In this document: piece by piece, positions 8,846 to 16,856 of the stretch
Numbering within the stretch: the first letter of the stretch is position 1
How the letters are laid out: the number at the start of each line of letters is the position of its first letter
Origin: Pseudomonas sp. StFLB209
GTDB lineage: Bacteria; Pseudomonadota; Gammaproteobacteria; Pseudomonadales; Pseudomonadaceae
Direction of reading: 5' to 3'
Assembly (NCBI RefSeq): GCF_000829415.1
Contig: NZ_AP014637.1
Coordinates: forward strand, 5,845,001 to 5,909,000
Length of the DNA: 64,000 bases
Translations under genes and position numbers: made by a program
The notes under the pieces: generated by a model
What the model was told of the DNA's origin: nothing
Database searches by the model: none
What the model saw: the letters and a program-made list of their open reading frames with translations, nothing else

Positions 8846-9736
8846 ATGGACCGTTGGCAAGCGATGCGCGTTTTTGTCAAAGTGGCGGAAACTCAAAGCT
8901 TCGCCAAGGCCGCCCGCCTGGTGCACATGAGTGCACCGGCGGTGACCCGCAGTGTTGCGGCGCTGGAAGAACTGATTGGCGCCCGGTTGTTCGTGCGCAC
9001 CACCCGCTCGGTGAAAACCACCGAAGCGGGCCAGCGCTACCTGGACGATTGCCGCAGGATTCTCAGCGAGATTGCCGAAGCCGAGGCATCGGCCGCCGGG
9101 CACTACGCCGAACCTTCCGGCACCCTGGCAATCACTGCACCGGTGATGTTCGGCCAGATGCACGTATTGCCCATCGTGACCGCCTACCTCGATACCTATC
9201 CCGGCATGCGCGCCAGAACCTTCTTCATCGACCGCCCGGTCAACATCGTCGATGAGGGCATGGACGTGGCGATCCGCATCGGCCACTTGCCCGACTCAGG
9301 CTTCACCGCGATCCAGGTCGGCACCATGCGCCGGGTCATCTGCGCGTCGCCCGCTTATCTGCAGCGCCACGGCACCCCGCTGACGCCTGCCGATCTGAAG
9401 GAGCACCGAATCGTCGTCTCCGACAGTGCCTGGTCGTCACCGGAATGGCGCTTCGCATCCGCACAGCGTCTGCTAGTCACGCCCGCCTTGCAATGCAACA
9501 CCAACGAAGCAGCGATTGCCACGGCCAGGGCCGGCTGGGGCCTGACCAAGATCCTGCACTACCAGATCGGCCCGGCGCTGCGCGAAGGCAGCCTGGAGAT
9601 CGTGCTGAGCGACTTCGAAGAACCGCCAGTGCCGGTCTATGTCCTTTACGCACAAGGCCGCCACGCACCGGCCAAGGTGCGGGCGTTCGTGGACATGGCG
9701 GTGGCGCAGTTGCGAGGTCATCCACTGTTCAACTGA
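8846..9736 (+). CDS. LysR-type regulator (AaeR/DsdC-like group)
   Basis: A 296-residue LysR protein. The winged helix-turn-helix is MRVFVKVAETQSFAKAARLV followed by SAPAVTRSVAALEELIG. The effector-binding domain starts near residue 90 (SGTLAITAPVMFGQMHVLPI). AAGGAAG precedes the ATG. It is co-directional with the GST, oxidoreductase and DUF1348 genes and only 37 bases after the last of them, so it probably belongs to that transcript and regulates it. The second rsmX copy begins just after it. Confidence 0.93.
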   Translation: MDRWQAMRVFVKVAETQSFAKAARLVHMSAPAVTRSVAALEELIGARLFVRTTRSVKTTEAGQRYLDDCRRILSEIAEAEASAAGHYAEPSGTLAITAPVMFGQMHVLPIVTAYLDTYPGMRARTFFIDRPVNIVDEGMDVAIRIGHLPDSGFTAIQVGTMRRVICASPAYLQRHGTPLTPADLKEHRIVVSDSAWSSPEWRFASAQRLLVTPALQCNTNEAAIATARAGWGLTKILHYQIGPALREGSLEIVLSDFEEPPVPVYVLYAQGRHAPAKVRAFVDMAVAQLRGHPLFN

Positions 9737-9771
9737 CTCTGCCAGGATCGCAAGACCGTGGCTGACAAACG

Positions 9772-9789
9772 GATAGCCAAAGGCTTACA
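9772..9789 (+). promoter_or_regulatory. GacA-box-like element of second rsmX copy, left arm changed
   Basis: GATAGCCAAAGGCTTACA is the counterpart of the element at 5252-5269. The right arm CTTACA is intact, but the left arm reads GATAG where copy 1 has TGTAG, so the palindrome is weaker. A TATATT -10 follows at 9834-9839, at the same spacing as in copy 1. Confidence 0.7.
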
Positions 9790-9844
9790 CGCGGCAGAGA
9801 ACAATTGCCATTTGCTCCGCCCGACGACAAGCCTATATTTGGAT

Positions 9845-9960
9845 CCAACCACTGGTGAACAGGGAGCTCACCAGGATCAAGGACGATCGACCGTGAAAGG
9901 ATACTGCCGACAGGGAGTTGGAATGGTCTGGGACAAAAAACCCGCTTCGGCGGGTTTTTT
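9845..9960 (+). ncRNA. rsmX: RsmX-like regulatory sRNA, copy 2
   Basis: A second RNA of about 116 nt, nearly identical to copy 1 over its 3' two thirds and offset by exactly 4520 bp. It keeps the GGA motifs, the first stem-loop and the terminator (9935-9960). In the stem, C5336-G5350 of copy 1 is T9856-A9870 here (CTGGTGA/TCACCAG), a compensatory change that supports the hairpin as a selected structure. The loop changes from ACAGGATGC to ACAGGGAGC and keeps a GGA. Role as in copy 1: titration of RsmA/RsmE proteins. Several Pseudomonas species carry more than one rsmX. Confidence 0.85.
9935..9960 (+). terminator. Rho-independent terminator of rsmX copy 2
   Basis: Same stem, loop and T-run as at 5415-5440. 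Confidence 0.92.
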
Positions 9961-10171
9961 ATTGCCTGCATGATGGCGCGCAAGGCCATCCAAGAGGATC
10001 ATCGGGCGCTGCGAGCAATAGGCTCGTCCGTCCGAATTGAAGTTGCCGGCCAGCCGATGTCCTCTAATGAGAGCCAGCAAGAAACGTGCTCATGTCCTGC
10101 GTCCCTTGTGCGATGTTCAGTCACGGCCTGCTAACTCTTCAGCAACTCAGACAGTGTTTTTAAATCACTGC

Positions 10172-10342
10172 ATGTTTATCGATGTACGAAATTTCATACA
10201 CATCGCTCAAAAAGCCCCTACATCACAGCGCGTCTCGCCCCCCTTTGCAGCGGCGTCGCTACCCAAAAAAATCGAACGTGCAGCACACCGCTGCCCAATG
10301 GAGGAAAACCACATACTTTCTATCCGGGAGGGTACGTCATGA
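10172..10342 (+). CDS. Possible small ORF overlapping the exporter start
   Basis: A 56-codon frame starting MFIDVRNFIHIAQK and ending IREGTS. Its stop overlaps the start of the exporter gene as ATGA (10339-10342), a layout that allows translational coupling. There is no convincing ribosome site before the ATG at 10172, and a shorter start at 10298 would give 14 residues. I recognise no family. It could be a leader peptide, a small peptide gene, or chance. The rest of the 9961-10338 gap is comparatively AT-rich and shows no other feature. Confidence 0.22.
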   Translation: MFIDVRNFIHIAQKAPTSQRVSPPFAAASLPKKIERAAHRCPMEENHILSIREGTS

Positions 10343-11640
10343 ACTACAGTGCATTCGCAGCGACCTCTCTGCCGTCTTTTGTGATTACCCGTGCGTTCCC
10401 TTTGCTCGGTATTTCCACACTTTTCTCGCTGATTGCTTATACCGCCCCCGACGCGCTGGCGATCGTTTCTTACACGATTGCATTTTTTTCTATTATTGCT
10501 GCGACGATACCGGTGCTGCTATCCACAGTCAGCAACACCGTAGCAAGGATCAAAATAGACGCTGAAAAAATGGATGAGTTTTTCTCAGGCGGTTTTACCC
10601 TTTCGCTGGCGTTGGGCTTCATCGCTTGTTTGCTGTGCACCATTGCCTTGGCGATCGTTCTTCAGCTGCCGAGCGCCGAGATTCTAGGCAGTGCAACCCT
10701 GGTAAATCTATCGATCATTTATATTCCGGCCGCCACGCTTCTGCCAATCAACATCTTCTTACAGTCATTTTCCGAGGCGACCGGCAAAGCTCAACAATCG
10801 GCCAAATTGAAAACCCTGATCACGATAACCGGCATCATTTATCTGACCGCATCATTTTCTTGCTGCCCGCCAGAGCATTTTAAATACTACGCACTCGCTT
10901 ACTTTCTAGTTACAGAAACGCTGTCACTCATCAGCTTTTTGAGCATCAACAAGGGCTATCGTCGCTTTTCAGTAAGCAACGCAGCCTGTGTGGCCTCCCC
11001 ATTACTAAAAAAAGGGGCGGCCATTGCCGGAGGAATGATCGGGCAAAAAATATATTTCTTTCTAGTCGTGGAGCGGCTTGCAGCTACAAACTTAAGCCTC
11101 AACAAAGAGCTATCCGTCACGATGAGCATCATCACTCTGCTGACCATTCCGTCTCTGGCATTCAGTCAGGTGCATAGCATTTACACAAGCTCAGAGCTTT
11201 CAGAGAAAAAAAGCAACTACCGTCACGGACTGATCTGGACCGCCGCGCTTAGCACGACAATCACAGCCATAATCATTTTTACCGGCGAAAAAATCTTCAG
11301 CCTCTACAGTAACAACTCCGTCATCTATGATAAAAGCCTTGCATGGAGCCTCATAACCTTCACGAACTGCAGCGCTTTCCTGGCACTTGCAACAGGACAC
11401 TTAAGAGCATTGAACCGCACCACCGCTCCACAATTAATAATCAACGCTCTTATGCTGGGAATGTTGATACCCATCGTCTACGCCATTAACTGGGATTATG
11501 AAAAAATAACATTACTTCTTCACCTACAGGCCTCAACGCTGGCACTGGCTTTTTTCATCCTGCACAGCCGAATCATTTCATTACAGAAGGCTAAACCTGT
11601 CATTGCTCCAGTTCGCCCCCCTCAACGGACAGTCCCGTGA
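10339..11640 (+). CDS. MATE/flippase-like multi-spanning membrane protein
   Basis: A 433-residue integral membrane protein with about 12 hydrophobic segments, including SIIAATIPVLLSTVSN and LGFIACLLCTIALAIVLQL. The layout resembles MATE-type drug exporters and Wzx-like flippases, but I see no decisive signature. GGGAGG lies 7 bases before the ATG. Codon use and base composition are clearly more AT-rich than in neighbouring genes, and the gene stands alone between the second rsmX and the DUF1624 gene, so it may have come by transfer. Substrate unknown. Confidence 0.75.
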   Translation: MNYSAFAATSLPSFVITRAFPLLGISTLFSLIAYTAPDALAIVSYTIAFFSIIAATIPVLLSTVSNTVARIKIDAEKMDEFFSGGFTLSLALGFIACLLCTIALAIVLQLPSAEILGSATLVNLSIIYIPAATLLPINIFLQSFSEATGKAQQSAKLKTLITITGIIYLTASFSCCPPEHFKYYALAYFLVTETLSLISFLSINKGYRRFSVSNAACVASPLLKKGAAIAGGMIGQKIYFFLVVERLAATNLSLNKELSVTMSIITLLTIPSLAFSQVHSIYTSSELSEKKSNYRHGLIWTAALSTTITAIIIFTGEKIFSLYSNNSVIYDKSLAWSLITFTNCSAFLALATGHLRALNRTTAPQLIINALMLGMLIPIVYAINWDYEKITLLLHLQASTLALAFFILHSRIISLQKAKPVIAPVRPPQRTVP

Positions 11641-11754
11641 TGCTCCCAACCATCCAGGCAAGAAGGCATTGGCTGGCGTGTTTTCATTGATTGCCCTGAC
11701 ATCTCTCCCGCCCGAATCCATGGGGCGGGAAAGACTCAAGGTGATAGTGCAATG

Positions 11755-12915
11755 TCAGAGGTACTTCAACCAGGCAATATCCCGGCGTCGCGCCTTGAGC
11801 GTCGCGAACCAGCGCACCGCCGGGAACAGCGCCACGGCCAGCAGCACTGAGGCCAGCCACACCGCGCCCATGCCGTCGAAACCGAAGTACTTGCCCTGAT
11901 TGGTGCCCCATAGCGCCACGGCCATCAGGTAGAGGACTTTCAGCACGTACAGGTGCAGCAGGTAGAAGAACATGGGTGCCGCGCCAAAGATCACCAACGG
12001 CTTGAGCCAGGCGCGCTGCTGCCAGCGTTCGAAGGCGATCAGGATCAGCAGACCGATGCCCAGGGTCAGGCTGATGAACAATAGCGACGGCGGGTATTTG
12101 GTGATGTTGAAGAAGCTCATCAGCGTCTGCACGCCGGTTTCGCCAACGCTCCAGGGTTTCTCGCCATAACCGTTGAGCAGACGCAGCAGTACAAACACCG
12201 TCAACAGGCCCAGGCCTGAGAACAGCAGCTTGCTGCGCCGGCTGGCGGCGTCTGCCTGGCTGGCAAACCACGGGCCGGCGGCGTAGCCCAGCGCGATAAC
12301 GCCAATCCACGGCAACACCGGATACGAGGTTCTCAGACGCAGGTCTTGGGCGACTTCGATCCAGCCACGATCATGCAGGATTGCCCACGGTACATGCAGG
12401 GCCGACTCGATACCGAAGTGCAGGCCGTCGAGCAGGTTGTGACCCGCGACAATCAGTACCCCGAGGCCGATCAGCGCGGCACGCGGCAGGTAGACCAGCG
12501 CTGACAGGGCAATCATGCTCAGGCCGATGGCCCAGATCACCTGCAGGTAGATGACCGAAAACGGGAACTGGAAGGTCCAGGCGAAGTTGACCAGGGTGAA
12601 CTCCAGCACCACCAGAAACAGACCGCGCTTGAACAGAAACGCCGACACATCACCGCGCCCGCTGTATTTTTCACCGAACAGAAACGCTGACAGGCCGGTC
12701 AGAAACACAAACAACGGCGCACACAGGTGCGCCAGAGTCCGACTGAAGAACAGCTCCGGAGCGGTGTTGGCGACGTCCATCGGGTCGCCGACCTGGCGAT
12801 GCAGAAAGAAGGTTTCGCGCACGTGGTCCAGAAGCATGAAGAGAATGATCAACCCGCGCAGGGCGTCGATCGAGCGCAGTCTTGAAGCTGGCTTGGGGGC
12901 AACAACGGTGGTCAT
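11755..12915 (-). CDS. DUF1624 / heparan-alpha-glucosaminide N-acetyltransferase-like membrane protein
   Basis: A 386-residue membrane protein with about ten hydrophobic segments. The N-terminal RLRSIDALRGLIILFMLLDH is the mark of the DUF1624 acyltransferase family related to lysosomal HGSNAT; the histidine in LLDH is the conserved one. Bacterial members are thought to transfer acyl groups across the membrane, but substrates are not known. The start at 12915 removes a low-quality N-terminal stretch that would run back over the dksA2 gene. It lies about 100 bases downstream of the zinc-sparing operon and may be read through from it. Confidence 0.87.
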   Translation of the reverse strand: MTTVVAPKPASRLRSIDALRGLIILFMLLDHVRETFFLHRQVGDPMDVANTAPELFFSRTLAHLCAPLFVFLTGLSAFLFGEKYSGRGDVSAFLFKRGLFLVVLEFTLVNFAWTFQFPFSVIYLQVIWAIGLSMIALSALVYLPRAALIGLGVLIVAGHNLLDGLHFGIESALHVPWAILHDRGWIEVAQDLRLRTSYPVLPWIGVIALGYAAGPWFASQADAASRRSKLLFSGLGLLTVFVLLRLLNGYGEKPWSVGETGVQTLMSFFNITKYPPSLLFISLTLGIGLLILIAFERWQQRAWLKPLVIFGAAPMFFYLLHLYVLKVLYLMAVALWGTNQGKYFGFDGMGAVWLASVLLAVALFPAVRWFATLKARRRDIAWLKYL

Positions 12916-13012
12916 GAAGCGGTGATGTCCGTGGTAAGGGGTGGTGTGTGATGCCGTGTGGTTTACCCAGGAGCAGCCGGGCGGCGTGAAGTTCTCGCGG
13001 CTCAAGCCGCAG

Positions 13013-13420
13013 CTACAAATGATCGCGCTGATGCCGCTCGCGCAGCTCCTGGCGCTCTTTAGCCTCAATGCACAAACTGGCCGTGGGACGCAGCAGCAGG
13101 CGTTTCAGACCGATCGGTTCGCCGGTCTCGGCGCACCAGCCGAACTCGCCACGCACAAGCCGCTCCAGTGCCTCGTCTATCTTGTCGAGCAGTTTCTTCT
13201 CGCGTTCCAGCACCCGCAGTTGCCACTGGCGCTGCTCTTCGGCGGCGCCAATGTCGGCCAGGTCGCTGGCGGGTTGGTATTCTCGCAGGTCGATGAACTC
13301 GCTGGAAATCCGTGTTTGCAGTTCAGTGCGCTGGCTCATCAGCAGCTCACGAAAGAACGCCTGTTGAGTGCCATCCATGTAGCGCTCGGCCGGCTGGGCC
13401 AGCAGTTCCTGTTCAGTCAT
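13013..13420 (-). CDS. dksA2: DksA2-type zinc-independent RNA polymerase cofactor
   Basis: A 135-residue DksA/TraR protein. The coiled-coil region is followed by the C-terminal finger. Canonical DksA has four cysteines (CxxC and CxxC); here they are CAET and CIEA, giving the C-T-C-A pattern of P. aeruginosa DksA2. DksA2 works without bound zinc and replaces DksA in the stringent response when zinc is scarce. It is the third gene of an operon with folE2 and a gamma carbonic anhydrase, which is the expected Zur-regulon company and supports the call. It lies 18 bases after the carbonic anhydrase gene. Confidence 0.9.
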   Translation of the reverse strand: MTEQELLAQPAERYMDGTQQAFFRELLMSQRTELQTRISSEFIDLREYQPASDLADIGAAEEQRQWQLRVLEREKKLLDKIDEALERLVRGEFGWCAETGEPIGLKRLLLRPTASLCIEAKERQELRERHQRDHL

Positions 13421-13438
13421 GGCAATGCCCCTGAGTCA

Positions 13439-13999
13439 TCAGAATTCGTTTTGCAGCGCCTTGTAGCCGCGCACCAGGTCGATATTGGTCCGCGCTACGT
13501 CCTCCGAGAACTCCGAGGCCGACACGCTGACCGGCGGAAATTGACTCAGGTCGGTGGCCGGGCCGATCCGCGTGGTGGACGGCACGTAGAAACTGACCGG
13601 CAGGTCGCGGCCATCGACCACCGAGTTGTGGCGCACCACACTGCCGTCGCCGACCTTGCAGTTAAACAGCACGCTGTTGAAGCCAATGAACACCCGGTCG
13701 CCGACTTCACAGGGGCCGTGAACAATCGAGCGATGGGCGATGGAGCTGTATTGGCCGACGGTCACCGCCGCCCCGGACTTGGAGTGGATCACCACGCCGT
13801 CCTGAATATTGGAATTGGCACCGATGACGATCGGCTCCATATCGCCACTGGCATCCACCTCGTCGGCGCGGATGACCGCGTAAGGGCCGACGAACACGTT
13901 GTCCTGGATGATGACCTTGCCGCAGATGATCGCGGTCTTGTCGATGTAGGCTGACTCGGCAATGACCGGCAGGTGGCCGGACGGGTTCTTGCGGATCAC
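13439..13999 (-). CDS. Gamma-type carbonic anhydrase family protein
   Basis: A 186-residue left-handed beta-helix protein built from hexapeptide repeats (for example AIICGKVIIQDNVFVGPYAV). It holds the metal-binding histidines in VIHSK and SIAHRSIVHG. The family is gamma carbonic anhydrase. The counterpart in P. aeruginosa sits beside folE2 and dksA2 in a zinc-starvation gene set; gamma-class enzymes can use iron or cobalt, so it may replace zinc-dependent carbonic anhydrases. It lies 10 bases after folE2 and 18 before dksA2. Enzyme activity is inferred from the fold. Confidence 0.9.
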   Translation of the reverse strand: MIRKNPSGHLPVIAESAYIDKTAIICGKVIIQDNVFVGPYAVIRADEVDASGDMEPIVIGANSNIQDGVVIHSKSGAAVTVGQYSSIAHRSIVHGPCEVGDRVFIGFNSVLFNCKVGDGSVVRHNSVVDGRDLPVSFYVPSTTRIGPATDLSQFPPVSVSASEFSEDVARTNIDLVRGYKALQNEF

Positions 14000-14009
14000 G
14001 CGATTATCC

Positions 14010-14915
14010 TCAGGTCAGGTAGTTGGAGGTCTGGGCCACCGCATCGTGGGGATGCAGGCTTTCCAGGTGGCGCACGCTGACGCTGGAGGCCGCAAAGCGC
14101 CCTTCCAGGGCCTGCTGGATCTTGCGCGCGGCGTCTTCGACGTACATCAGGTTCTGCCCGTTGAGGCGCGCAAAGGCCTGCTCGTCGGCCCGTTTGACCG
14201 CGGTCTGCACCGGGGTACCGAGGGCACGCTCGGTGGTGTCGATCAGTTCCATCAGGCGCAGGCCGTCAGCCTGCTCGGGAATACGCACCTGCACCCGCGC
14301 CACACTGCGCTGGCTGTGCGGGGTGGCGTGGGAGCCGTTCTCGCGCAGCCATACCGCCACCTCGCCCGGGTCCAGCGCGGCCTGGTCGGCAAAGCGGGTG
14401 CGAAACGCCTCTTCGAGCAACTGCCGCGACAGCGCCGCCGAGCACGGGCAGGTCGATGAATAGCTCACCTCTACGGTCACGTCCAATTGCAGACGGCCTT
14501 TGCTCCAGACCGCTTCGAGCGTGGCCGGATAGGACTTCCAGCCGCTCAGGCCCGCTGTCACCAGCGCCGGGCGACGGCACAGCAGGCTGAAGGCCAGCCG
14601 CAACCGGGCGCGGCTGGAGCGACAGTCGGCATGACTCTCGACCATCGCTTCGAGCAGCGCGTACACGCTTTGCACCGTCAGGGTCTGTTGCTCGGCAAAG
14701 CCATCGAGCAAGCGATACAAGCGCGACATGTGAATGCCTTTGACGCTCGGATCGGCAAGCTCGACCTGCACGTCGGCACTGGCATGCAGTGGGTACTTCT
14801 GGCCGGGTTCATCCAGGCGCAGGGGCAGTTCGATGCCCTGCATGCCGACCCAGTCCAGAGGCATCAGAGCGGCGGAGATTTCAGTGAGGGCTACGTCGGG
14901 GAGGGAGCTGGTCAT
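14010..14915 (-). CDS. folE2: GTP cyclohydrolase FolE2
   Basis: A 301-residue GTP cyclohydrolase of the FolE2 (COG1469) type, which makes 7,8-dihydroneopterin triphosphate as the first step of folate synthesis. The catalytic cysteine lies in [11 protein letters not shown], and the family motif [11 protein letters not shown] is near the N-terminus. FolE2 can work with metals other than zinc and stands in for zinc-dependent FolE. The start at 14915 follows from homology of [14 protein letters not shown]; the longer frame to 15017 runs through the operator-like palindrome and is unlikely. First gene of the folE2 - carbonic anhydrase - dksA2 operon. Confidence 0.92.
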   Translation of the reverse strand: MTSSLPDVALTEISAALMPLDWVGMQGIELPLRLDEPGQKYPLHASADVQVELADPSVKGIHMSRLYRLLDGFAEQQTLTVQSVYALLEAMVESHADCRSSRARLRLAFSLLCRRPALVTAGLSGWKSYPATLEAVWSKGRLQLDVTVEVSYSSTCPCSAALSRQLLEEAFRTRFADQAALDPGEVAVWLRENGSHATPHSQRSVARVQVRIPEQADGLRLMELIDTTERALGTPVQTAVKRADEQAFARLNGQNLMYVEDAARKIQQALEGRFAASSVSVRHLESLHPHDAVAQTSNYLT

Positions 14916-14971
14916 GATGGCGTACGTCTCGTTCAGGCCAGAGTTTACTCGGGCATCGGCCTGGGCCTGGC

Positions 14972-14999
14972 AAATTTGAAACAATATAACATCAAATTT
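14972..14999 (-). promoter_or_regulatory. Palindromic Zur-like operator upstream of folE2
   Basis: AAATTTGA and TCAAATTT form a perfect 8-bp inverted repeat around AACAATATAACA. Inside it, TATAACAT (14985-14992) matches the right half of the gammaproteobacterial Zur box (GTTATA/TATAAC core); the left half matches only partly. It lies 57-84 bases before the folE2 start, where a repressor site is expected. It also lies in the gap shared with the divergent AEC transporter. The gene content makes Zur likely, but this is inference. Confidence 0.55.
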
Positions 15000-15139
15000 A
15001 ACAACCAAGTCACGCACTATCTTTTTCGCCTTTTCCTGCTCTCGTTCGCAAACGACCGGGTTAGACAGGTGCGCTGCGAATCACAGCCCGGCATACTGCC
15101 CGCCCTCAGTGCCTGAAACTCATCAGAAGGAACCGTGCC

Positions 15140-16039
15140 GTGGCCGTTATCCAGGCGATCCTGCCCATTTTCCTGTTGATCGTACTCGGCTACGGGCTGG
15201 GCCTGCGCAAGGTGATCGCCGGTGAAAATGCCAAGGCGCTGAGTACCCTGGCGTTCAAGCTGTTCATGCCCATGGTGCTGTTTACCGGGATGATCAAGGC
15301 ACCGCTGCACGAGGGGCTGGACCTCAGCGTGCTGGCTGGGTATTTCGTACCGGCGCTGCTGATCTTCATCCTGATCAATCTGCTGAGCCACCGCTGGAGC
15401 CAGCGCCCCACGCCATTCGGCCTGACCGCGAGCTTTTCCAACAACATCCTGATCGGCATTCCGTTGGTAGGCTCGCTGTTCGGCCCGCCGGGGCTGTTGC
15501 TGCTGTTCACGGTAATCTCGATCCACAGCCTGCTGCTGTTCAGCTTCCACAGCCTCTACGAAACCGTTACCGGCTCGGCGGCGTTCAACGCACGCTCGCT
15601 AATTGCCAGCCTGGCCAACCCGATCATCATCGGCCTGTTGGCCGGCATGGCGGTCAATCTGTCGGGTTTGCATCTGCCGCTGTGGGCCGATCAGTTGAGC
15701 AACTGGCTGGCCCAGGCCGCCCTGCCCTGCTCGTTGCTGGTGCTGGGCGCCAACCTGTCCGGCTACCGCCTGACCCCGACCCGTGAGGCGCTGAGCATCA
15801 CCTTCGCCAAACTGGTGCTGATGCCGCTGCTGGTGCTGTTGGCCTGCGTAGTGCTTGGTATCACGGGCATGCCGCGTGCGGTGTTGGTACTGATGGCCGC
15901 AGGACCCAGCGGGGTGAATGTGCTGGCCTTCGCCACGACCCAGCAAGACCGCCAGAAGACCAGCTCGGCGATTGCCCTGACCACACTGCTGTCGGTGGTG
16001 ACCTTACCGCTGTGGATGGGGCTGGCGCACGCGCTGTAA
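15140..16039 (+). CDS. AEC family transporter (auxin efflux carrier-like)
   Basis: A 299-residue membrane protein with about ten segments in the two-bundle AEC arrangement. It starts VIQAILPIFLLIVLGYGLGL, has the motif ALSTLAFKLFMPMVLF, and in the middle NPIIIGLLAGMAVNLSG. Bacterial AEC proteins move organic anions such as malate or malonate, but the substrate here is unknown. The start is GTG with AAGGA nearby. It is divergent from folE2. Confidence 0.88.
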   Translation: MAVIQAILPIFLLIVLGYGLGLRKVIAGENAKALSTLAFKLFMPMVLFTGMIKAPLHEGLDLSVLAGYFVPALLIFILINLLSHRWSQRPTPFGLTASFSNNILIGIPLVGSLFGPPGLLLLFTVISIHSLLLFSFHSLYETVTGSAAFNARSLIASLANPIIIGLLAGMAVNLSGLHLPLWADQLSNWLAQAALPCSLLVLGANLSGYRLTPTREALSITFAKLVLMPLLVLLACVVLGITGMPRAVLVLMAAGPSGVNVLAFATTQQDRQKTSSAIALTTLLSVVTLPLWMGLAHAL

Positions 16040-16093
16040 GGAGCCAGCTAGTGGCTCTGCATACAGATTCCGACCGGCTGAACGCGACCGCCG

Positions 16094-16179
16094 CAGGAGC
16101 TGCTTTAGCAGCGAAGATATGTAGAGCGACACATATGTTCGGCTGATATAGGTCAATTCGCGGCTAAAGCCGCTCCTAC
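16094..16179. repeat. REP pair in inverted arrangement
   Basis: CAGGAGCTGCTTTAGCAGCGAA (from 16094) and TTCGCGGCTAAAGCCGCTCC (from 16157) are two REP-type hairpin sequences facing each other around a short AT-rich spacer. They lie between the convergent ends of the AEC transporter and phnN. Confidence 0.75.
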
Positions 16180-16221
16180 GGGCACCGTGATCAGTCCGTC
16201 AAAATCACCGTGCAGAGCCAG

Positions 16222-16773
16222 CTAGTGCGCAAGGTAGCCGATCAACCGGGCAACGCTGTCGTGCAGCGCCCCGGAATTATCCAATAACCGCACATCCGGC
16301 GCTTCGGCCAGCAACTCGACGGCAAAGCGCGCATTGCGCTGCAAGCGCGCTTCGATTTCGGCCAGCGGCTCGCGGCCTCGGGCCAGCAGGCGCTGGCGCA
16401 GGATGTCAGGATCGACGGTAAGCAGGATCGCCAACAGATCGGGGTAGCGTTGCCGGGTGGCGTGCAGGTGGCCGCGTGAGCCATTGACCAGTACATCGTT
16501 GCCGGCCGCCAGCCACTGGTCTATTTCGATGGGGATGCCGTAATGCAGCCCATTGGCTTGCCAATCCAGGGCAAACGCGCCTTGGGCCTTGAGGTGCTGG
16601 AACTGCTCGACACTGACTGCCTCGGCGGCCTCGCCCACCGCTTCGGCAGAACGGGTGATGACCCGGCGTACTACCTTACAGCCGCGTGCTGCCAGGCTAT
16701 CGCGGGCGGCATCGAGCAAACTGTCCTTGCCGGAGCCGGACGGCCCGATGAGATAGATCAACCTGCCCGGCAT
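16222..16773 (-). CDS. phnN: Ribose 1,5-bisphosphate phosphokinase PhnN
   Basis: A 183-residue kinase with the P-loop LIGPSGSGKDSLL at the N-terminus and RRVITRSAEA, typical of PhnN. PhnN phosphorylates ribose 1,5-bisphosphate to PRPP at the end of the C-P lyase pathway of phosphonate use. AGGA lies 6 bases before the ATG at 16773. Its only phosphonate-type neighbour is the PhnD-like binding protein upstream. No C-P lyase genes are visible, so it may make PRPP in another setting. Confidence 0.92.
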   Translation of the reverse strand: MPGRLIYLIGPSGSGKDSLLDAARDSLAARGCKVVRRVITRSAEAVGEAAEAVSVEQFQHLKAQGAFALDWQANGLHYGIPIEIDQWLAAGNDVLVNGSRGHLHATRQRYPDLLAILLTVDPDILRQRLLARGREPLAEIEARLQRNARFAVELLAEAPDVRLLDNSGALHDSVARLIGYLAH

Positions 16774-16856
16774 GCCCTGTCCTCTTGTACGATGATTCAA
16801 ACGCGGCGAATGATAATCGCTGCGCAGCAGAATCCATAGTGCCCTGCTACTGAAGG

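Noticed and set aside
11706..11730. TCCCGCCC...GGGCGGGA hairpin between the exporter and DUF1624 gene
   Set aside because: The stem is good, but neither side has a T-run, so I do not call it a terminator.
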